Source of the DNA: Bidens hawaiensis
Taxonomy: Eukaryota; Streptophyta; Magnoliopsida; Asterales; Asteraceae
Direction: 5' to 3'
Length of the DNA stretch: 64,000 bases
NCBI GenBank assembly: GCA_021521415.1
Contig: JAIQDT010000169.1
Span: forward strand, 415,001-479,000
The position numbers and the translations under genes are program-made. The notes below the pieces were generated by a model. The model worked only from the letters and a program-made list of their open reading frames with translations, was not told the DNA's origin and searched no databases. Shown here one piece after another: positions 57,545-64,000 of the stretch (the first letter of the stretch is position 1; each line of letters starts with the position of its first letter).

Positions 57545-58808
57545 TGTAACAACTCGTTTTTTCCAGTATATATTACCCGGCCCGTTTCATATTCGGGAAA
57601 TTTCTAGATAATGATGTCGCGTTATTCGAGATAACATTACTAATATTTGTTATTATATTTATTTGTTATATATAAAAATACTTTAAAACATATCCAATTT
57701 TAACCCAAACTATACTTTAACCTATTTTCGTTTCCATCTTAATAGATCAGGGGTCATTTTGCAAAACCTGAATATTATAACCCATCAAACCCAATAACCC
57801 GTCCCCTAACCCGTATTCATGATTCAATAACCCTACACGTGACCCGTTTACGTATCTCGCGCCTTAATCTTCGCGTCTAACATGGAATTGATTTATGTAA
57901 ATTAATCTTCTTACCTTAATCGGCATCGTAGACGTTTTGAATTAGGAAACCAGATCGTGTATTATACGTATTGATTAATATATTCTGACCGACATCACTC
58001 GTTAACAATATTATACATTACATCGTACATAATAATCCAATTAAAGGTACATAATCAACCTTCGAACCAGCGTTATCAAAAGCCCTCATCCTAATTTGAT
58101 TATAAACTTCTGCAAGTAGCCGTTCATCACCGTTGCTTGGCCGCTGCTGTATCTACGCGTTCGTCGTCAACTCGTCACGTTTATAGGTATTTGATCCATG
58201 TTTCCAGTTCGTTTCTTATCACACAACAATAACCCTAAACTCAATTTAACCATCGTTTCTCAGAATTCGCGATTTAGTTTTCTAGGGTTCTTAATAATTT
58301 GGGGGAAATCTTGGTTGGTGTTTATATACTTTTTGCTGAGTCTGGTTACCAGCAGACACCCCAGCGCAGCTGGTGGTGTTGTGTGGGTGTTTTATGATCA
58401 GGCCGGCTGGGACCAGGGTTCGAGTCCCAGCAGGCTATTTTTTTGGAGTCTTTATTTTTTTAGTTTACTTTAACATATTAATTCAGCAAATTAAATTATA
58501 AATACCACAAGATTAATTAATAATAATTTGATATTTTGATAAAACCAACACATTTACTAGTCGTTTTCCGATTCATGGTTAAAATCATATATATATATAT
58601 ATATATTAGTTATTAACATATACATTTGTTTAAAGTTTTATAATTATAAAGGGTTTCAAAATAAAATACTTAAATTTTATCTCGTTAATTAATGTATTAA
58701 CATATAGTATAGCAAGACATATTATAAAAGATCATATTTTATATAAATATTATCATTTATTATTTATCCTTTATTATTTTTACTTATAAAGAAACCTTTA
58801 CTAAATAG

Positions 58809-58848
<40 letters not shown>

Positions 58849-59877
58849 TTAACAAATCAATAATATTTTAAAGATTTATTTTATTTATAAAATATTTTTA
58901 TATATTAAATATTATAATATACTTTTAAACAGATAAATAAACTAATAATATTTTACGGATGTGTTTTACTTATATAATACTATAATATACTTTATTTATA
59001 ATTTAAAAAACTAATAATTTTTCATATATACTTTTATATAGAATATAATATTATATTAGTTATAAGTAAAAAGAATATAATATGGCTTAATGATAATTAT
59101 AAGTATCGAGCTTTCTTATCGATCTGGTTCATTAACTTAGCTTTCTTAATAATTCTACTATCTTTATTAGGCTTTATCGTCAACACGTGCTCCGCAATTA
59201 TCAATCTTAATATTCCCTTTTCAATTTTGTTCGTCTGTCGAGGTGAGTACCACATTCCCCTATTTTAGTTTTTTACCACGTTTTGGGGACATATGCGTAA
59301 ATATACTTTTCACGTATACTTATACACAAAACTGCAACTATTGTCTTATGTGTTAACAACTTATACCTTACTTGTTTATGTGCTTATTTTCTTTGTATTC
59401 TTCCGCATTCGGAGAGGTCCAACATAATCTCAGTCTAGTATCATCATACGCCAGTCGTTAGCCTTTGTGCTTCTCGACATCTCAGTTATACATGATCATT
59501 TGGTTATTTTGTTATTCTCATATGACTTGTTGCAACTACATATTTTTGTTATATACTATATGTACATTTAAACTGTTGTGTTGCTTACTCAACCTTGTGT
59601 TGACAAACTATATTATTTTCAACGCATATGCAGGTTATCGTGTGACGTGATTATCAAGATTGTTTGAAGCAACTTAGGATGCATATTAGAGAAAAGATAC
59701 AAAAACTTAATTTTGGATGTTTAATGTAATTGTTTATTTATAACTTTGATGTACATGAATATTTGTTTGAAATTATTAAATAGATATTAAAACCTATAAT
59801 GTTGCATGATAGTAACCTTGAGAGCTGTGACAATCTGTTCGCGCCCCGGCATTTCCGCCGTAGGTTGGGGTTTGACA
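57545..59877 (+). mobile_element. 3' LTR of the gag-only element (uninterrupted)
   Basis: 2333 bp, TGTAACAACTCG to GGTTTGACA. It serves as the empty-site reference for both insertions in the 5' LTR. It carries the same tRNA-like module. It differs from the 5' LTR by scattered substitutions and (TA)n length. Confidence 0.92.
58362..58434 (+). other. tRNA-like pol III module in the 3' LTR of the gag-only element
   Basis: Same arrangement as at 40953-41023: A-box-like CAGCGCAGCTGG at 58362-58373, B-box GGTTCGAGTCC at 58417-58427, then a T7 run. Both boxes are unchanged between the two LTRs although bases between them differ. Confidence 0.55.
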
Positions 59878-60761
59878 ATTGCCACACCTGAGACACTCTA
59901 GAAACCCTAATGGTTGTAAAACATATTTAAACGTATTCAAATTTATTACAAGTGTCAAATAGGTGTTCAAGTAAGATTTTGTCTTTATCGAGTAGACCTT
60001 GCAAACCATAAGTGTGCTGGTACAACACTCCAAGCAAGCTTTTACTTTGAATATTTTCCCTAGAAAATATTCTTCAAGTAGACTTCAATCTTCATGATAT
60101 AATCAAACTTTGCTCGAGAATATCCCACGAGCAAACTTTTTCTTCTTGATCTCTTCAACCTTTTGTCAAAGACTTATTCTAGCAAACTAAGTGTGCTTGG
60201 GTACTATAGATTGCTCGAGGTTGAACCTTGCTAGTAGAAGTCCTTATGATATTTCCCTTAACTTCCTACAGGTGTGCTTGAGATCATCTTTATTGAAGCC
60301 TTGCTCGACTCACCAAGCTTGGCTAAGTCAAGGGTTTGCTCTAAAAAATCCTTGCTCGACTGATGAACAACCTTGCTTGTTGAAATGTAGTTTGCTCAAA
60401 CTAAACACTTAGAAGAAGTCAAGAAGATAACCTTTCTCGAAATAAGATACCTTGATTGAATAAGTATTAGGCTTGCTCAAAGTTTTTGGTTTGCTCGAAT
60501 TCCATACTTAGCATATTTCTAAGGAGGTTGAGAAGATTCCAATCTTCCTTGATCATTTTTAGTCCCACAAAGTGTGTCAGTGGATTGATACTTGGTTCTT
60601 ACCCATACTATACTACATATGCGATCGGTACACTTGCCTATTTGTGTGTAGTCTTGTTAAGATAAAAACCATTTTATAAATTTAAAACTCGACTTTGTGT
60701 GAAGGAAAACCCTTTTAATAATCTAACACTTTTTCTACCACTCAACCCACGCATCAAGGTC

Positions 60762-61622
60762 CATGTGTTTTATAAAAACAAATAATGTATCAAGTTTAAA
60801 GCTATGCTAAAAATACTAAAGGTCTTAATCTAGTATTTACAAAATGTTATTCTCGTACGAAAGGTCCGAGCTAATGCTCAAGCATAAATCAGTACACTGC
60901 ACTGATCATATCAAAGGTTTCAATGTCTAATCTCTTTAGAAGCGTAAATACGCCCGAACTTTTATAACTCTATATTTGAGTCATTAACAGTTTACATGGG
61001 ATTATGTATCCCTAAAACTTTCTAAACAAACGTAATCGTTGAAAGTCAGACTATTGTATACGTTTGTCTAGATCCTTACATATGTAGTTAGTCAGTGGAC
61101 ACACTGCACGACACTTGGTTATTCCTCCGCCCCGTTGGGTAGGATCTAAGTAATTTTCTAGTGGGGAATGATCTTGTGTATATTGATAGTTTCTAAGTAC
61201 TCAAAAGATGCAGTGTTTAGTGAGGCGGTTTCGAGTTGTGCATCAAGTTTATAATAGTTATTCAGAATTTGAGAACTTAGTTACTTCCTATGCCACGAAG
61301 GGCCGTGTCATAAGATACCGGGGGGATAAGTATGATTATATAAAAATATTTTCGATTTAATGTATTCACTAGCATATAGCTGACGTATTTTTCCCCATGT
61401 TTCAGGAATACAAGTTAAGCAGCAGTAGCAAGGAATTAGAGTTACTTATGAAGTTAGATGTTAGCTACATGAAGATGGCTTGTTTTAGATTACTAAATTA
61501 ATCATAAATAGATGAAACAATTTTATAAATCAAACATTTGGGTATTTAATATGTGAAGATTTTTTTATAAATAAATATCATATTTTAAATAAAGTATTCC
61601 GCTAAAAAAACATGCAACTCTG
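60762..61622 (+). mobile_element. Fragment of a Tekay-like LTR (3' half)
   Basis: It contains TCACTAGCATATAGCTGACG followed by TTTTTCCCCATGTTTCAGG near 61366-61412, matching the 3'-half blocks of the LTRs at 8803 and 37696, and ends near ATTCCGCTAAAAAAA (61600). No ORF. Its 5' half should lie on the other side of the nest, but I could not match it at 21081-21498, so it may be truncated. Confidence 0.5.
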
Positions 61623-62312
61623 TGATGCAAGATTGTTACTATCTACTCAAAAAGAATTCAATCAAGTTCCTAATCACTTAAGCAAGCTAGGTTAAGTAGG
61701 GTGTCGAACCACGAGGAATCTGTGGTCAATGCAACGGGTAACATATTTTATATAATTATGAATTAACGAATTGTAGTGCTGATCACACAAGCAAACAAGT
61801 TTAGTTTTAATGATTAAACAAGTAAATGACAATTTCTCAAGAAATTAAGATAAACCATATCACACCCGAGGTTCAAGTAAGCATATAACAGTAATCTCAT
61901 GTTAATTTAACAAATTATTTATCAAAGACCAACACATATTGATTAACTAGACAGACCTTAGGCAACAATAATCACTAACATACGGCACTGGTTATCAAAC
62001 AATCCTTACAATTGTGACCAACTAAGGGCAACTGTATGCTTTATCATATTCATACTAGTCATACAACCCTATAAGCAATTATTATAGCAACCAACAAACT
62101 ATTCGTTCAGATAGACATAAACCTAAACCGACTGATTGCAAGCAATACTAGACATCAATACTCATAGATTCATCAAAGATAAATACAATCAAGTTGTTCT
62201 TTAACATATGAGAAAACTAAAATAATACAAACTTCACATCTCGGGTATGAATCTAAAAGACTAGACGTGTCTCGACATCACAAGATGCTCAATTCTGATG
62301 TTTTGGGAACAT
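61623..62312 (-). mobile_element. Athila-like LTR fragment, reverse, cut by a copia insertion
   Basis: TGATGCAAG near 61623 and TAAGTAGGGTGTCGAACCAC near 61695 match in layout the reversed Athila-like LTR at 9944 (TAAGTAAGTCCGGAATATCG near 10052). The sequence stops at the TG of the copia LTR at 62313; its other part would lie beyond the window. Confidence 0.55.
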
Positions 62313-62844
62313 TGTTAGTGCACGGTTTTGCGTCTTGAGTCTTTGTAATTGTCGTTAACGTATTTGTCGTTTGTTTAATGTAATAAACTATTATTATTTC
62401 ATGTAGTTCGTTAAAGTATAAGGCTAGTTCGCTAAGGATGTTTAGCGAACTAGACCTTAAGTTAAATCTCCTCTGATTCGTTAGGGGATGTTAACGAATC
62501 AGAGGGTGTTTCGTCTAATTTATGTATGTAACGAAGTGGGATCTGGTTCGCTAGGGGATGTTAGCGAACCAGACCTATCTTCTATTTATAGTGAACACTG
62601 TTCACGCTTAATTTAAGTTTTGAGAGATTAATTAACGAAACTCTGTCCAAACCCTCTCTCGATCTTCATCCTTAATATTATACGATTACTGATATACATA
62701 TACTAATAATAGATAAACATATACAACACTTAATCATACGTAATTATGAGTTAGATCTATAGTTAAAGTATTAATCGATTATACACATATCTGAGATCTG
62801 TTATTGTTATTGTTACTGCATTGATACACATACGGGATCAAACA
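62313..62844 (+). mobile_element. 5' LTR of the right-end copia
   Basis: TGTTAGTGCACGG to GGGATCAAACA. A TATA-like CTATTTATAG lies at 62582-62591. TTCGCTA/TTCGTTA words occur between 62407 and 62570 as facing copies, for example GTTCGCTAAGGATGTTTAGC followed by GAAC. Confidence 0.88.
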
Positions 62845-62846
62845 AG

Positions 62847-62858
62847 TGGTATCAGAGC
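62847..62858 (+). promoter_or_regulatory. Primer-binding site of the right-end copia
   Basis: TGGTATCAGAGC starts two bases after the LTR, the canonical copia site. Confidence 0.93.
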
Positions 62859-63309
62859 TTTCGGGGCTCAATTACACTTGATTTGGTGTTAATTTGAAAT
62901 ATTAGTTTGTGAGTTCTCTGTTTTCGTAAGTTTGGATCAATTTGAGGTAAACTGATTGAATTATGGTTAGTTTGGATTGGATTTGAGGTGTTGAAGGTAT
63001 TGGTAAGGTATTGTGAGTTGGAATTGAGGTTTGATTTGGTTTTAAGGTGATTCGGTTTTGATTTGGTATATGGCCGAAACAGAGTTGATGTTTTGGGATA
63101 ATTGCGTTAGTTTTTGGAGATAATCGGTTACGAGATTTGGTGTATTGAATTCACGATTGTGCTATGAGTGTTTTGATAGGTAATTTGTGGATTTTGGTTA
63201 AGTATTGAGTGTGTATTACAGATCTGAAACTTCTGGTGTTCTGGGTTTGGTGTTCTTCATATCCAGATTTCTGGAAATTTTTGTTGAAGATTTGAATATT
63301 CAAAGATGA

Positions 63310-63850
63310 ATATGATTCGCTATGTTGATTCACTATCAAGTTCACTTTGATTCGTTCATTTAGTTTGTCAATTCATTACTTATTTCACCTGATTCGCTAG
63401 CTAGTTCGTTATAATAGCTTATTTGTGTTATCTAATTCGTTGATTGGGTTAACTGATTCGTGAGACACGTGTCCACTTTGGGATTTGTGTCATAGCAACC
63501 TTTGCCACGTGGTATAAGGTATCAAAGTTTGTTACAAACGGTTGTAACAACCTGATTCGTTATAGTTGATTCGCTAAATCAACTGTAGCTGATTCGTTAT
63601 CTATTTCGCTAAGCTTTCCTTCGTGATTCGTTACTGAAAACTTTTCAATTCGTTAAGATTTATCTAATCAATTCGCTATTTCAATTCGTTAGTCAATTCG
63701 TTGGTTTGACTTATTGTTACATCTGATTCGTTGACTTTCTAATTCGTTGGATTGATTCGTTAAATTTACTTTTGATTCGTTATCTGATCAATCTTAACTT
63801 CGTTAAGATTTGATTCGTCCATCTACTGTTCACAGTTCGCTACAACTGTT
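63310..63850 (+). repeat. GATTCGTTA / TTCGCTA word cluster in the copia leader
   Basis: More than twenty copies of TTCGTTA, TTCGCTA or one-base variants, most preceded by GA, CTGA or CAA, fill the leader between PBS and gag with irregular spacing. The copia at 41191-53463 fills the same region with a different word (AACTTCGC). Confidence 0.92.
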
Positions 63851-63897
63851 TACAGTTCTTTAATCTTATACCCTTGAAGTTTTAATACTTGTCAAAA

Positions 63898-64000
63898 ATG
63901 GCTGGTATGTATGCATTGGCTTCTCAAAACATGTTGATGCAACAAATGTTACAACTTGATACCGAAATAGGTTCACATTCGAAATGTCCAAGATTGATGA
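63898..64000 (+). CDS. Copia Gag, N-terminal start, cut by window end
   Basis: ATG at 63898 starts MAGMYALASQNMLMQQM, continuing LQLDTEIGSHSKCPRL, in the style of copia Gag N-termini (a short hydrophobic lead before the WK capsid region). It is open to the window end. Confidence 0.75.
   Translation, partial: MAGMYALASQNMLMQQMLQLDTEIGSHSKCPRLM

Larger units (their letters stand above)
36942..59877 (+). mobile_element. Gag-only, Tekay-like non-autonomous LTR element
   Basis: The 5' LTR (36942-54754, interrupted) and 3' LTR (57545-59877) flank a 2790-bp interior with a PBS, one short gag-like ORF and a TTCGGGACGAAATTTCC polypurine-type end. TSD is ATAGC (36937-36941) against ATTGC (59878-59882), one mismatch. 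There is no protease, RT or integrase. LTRs of about 2.3 kb with a short interior make it LARD-like. It inserted into the copia LTR and later received two elements itself. Confidence 0.87.
31171..60569 (-). mobile_element. Non-autonomous Ty1/copia element lacking integrase core and RT
   Basis: The left LTR is 31171-32113, the interior 32114-36639, and the right LTR starts at 36640 and resumes at 59878 after a nested insertion. TSD is AAGTA (31166-31170) against AAGTG (60570-60574). A polypurine tract (minus GGGAGAT) adjoins the left LTR and a copia-type PBS the right. The interior encodes gag, protease and the first part of the integrase zinc finger, then jumps into the C-terminal part of an extra ORF. 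All reading frames are broken. Confidence 0.88.
36640..60569 (-). mobile_element. 5' LTR of the non-autonomous copia, split by a nested element
   Basis: The two parts 36640-36941 and 59878-60569 together align with 31171-32113; joined at the ATAGC duplication they restore the CTTAAATAGCCACACCTGAG text seen intact at 31493. The net length is about 990 bp, longer than the 3' LTR because of insertions or deletions near 59905 and 60415. Confidence 0.85.
21499..60756 (+). mobile_element. Athila-like solo LTR holding the whole nest (three parts)
   Basis: TGACATA at 21499 and GCATCA at 60756 are flanked by AGGTC (21494-21498 and 60757-60761). Own sequence is 21499-21776, 30110-31170 and 60570-60756. 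Subtracting the two inner elements and their TSD copies leaves about 1516 bp, close to the other Athila-class LTRs here. The last part contains GCGATCGGTACACTTGCC, homologous to the end of the Athila LTR at 4721-6438. There is no internal region, so it is a solo LTR. ACACGGCC/GGCCGTGTT-type words recur near 21690-21775 and 30110-30380. Confidence 0.75.
62313..64000 (+). mobile_element. Ty1/copia element, 5' end only
   Basis: A 532-bp LTR, PBS, leader of about 1 kb and the first codons of gag; the rest is outside the window. The left flank is AACAT; the TSD partner is not visible. Confidence 0.88.

Noticed and set aside
63151..63345. 64-residue minus-strand frame in the copia leader
   Set aside because: Lies in leader DNA between PBS and gag with repeat-derived composition.

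Overview
The window is repeat-dense nuclear DNA of a eudicot plant. It is roughly 90% LTR-retrotransposon sequence with two host-gene loci squeezed between elements. The lineages seen are Athila, Tat and Tekay-like Ty3/gypsy plus several Ty1/copia groups, with a Helitron helicase remnant, a tRNA-type SINE and a Tourist-like MITE. The large extra ORF of one copia element resembles predicted proteins I remember from Asteraceae copia elements, so a composite (daisy family) is my best guess. That guess rests on memory and is not proven by the sequence.

Layout. 1-6438 is the 3' part of an Athila element (pol, long 3' UTR, 1.7-kb LTR) inserted into a decayed Helitron/Pif1 helicase (6439-7163). 7560-12554 (minus) is a decayed REM-like gene with three B3 domains; its first intron carries a Tekay-like solo LTR (8803-12489), which itself carries an Athila-like solo LTR (9944-11698). 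14065-15903 (minus) is a three-exon gene for a mitochondrial p32/MAM33-family protein with a SINE in intron 2; it is intact except for one extra base. 16325-17106 is a MITE, 17150-18587 a diverged tandem duplication, and 18580-21080 a truncated Tekay-like element.

21499-60756 is one deep nest that can be unpacked by target-site duplications (TSDs). An Athila-like solo LTR of about 1.5 kb net (TSD AGGTC) contains two insertions: a Tat element (21777-30109, minus, TSD GGCAC) and a pol-less copia (31171-60569, minus, TSD AAGTA/AAGTG). The 5' LTR of that copia holds a gag-only Tekay-like element (36942-59877, plus, TSD ATAGC/ATTGC). The 5' LTR of that element in turn holds a 3.2-kb solo LTR (37696-40882, TSD ATAAT) and a young, nearly complete copia (41191-53463, minus, TSD ATATA, LTRs differing at 2 of 412 positions by eye).

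60757-62312 holds two further LTR fragments. 62313-64000 is the 5' end of another copia, running off the window at its gag start.

The most interesting items are: the 957-residue extra ORF downstream of pol in the young copia, with a splice-acceptor-like sequence just before its ATG; near-palindromic short words that are peculiar to each element family and fill its LTRs and leaders; a tRNA-like A-box/B-box module in the LTRs of the gag-only element; and the layered nest itself. All boundaries were read by eye from terminal TG/CA, primer-binding sites, polypurine tracts and TSDs; no alignment or search was run.
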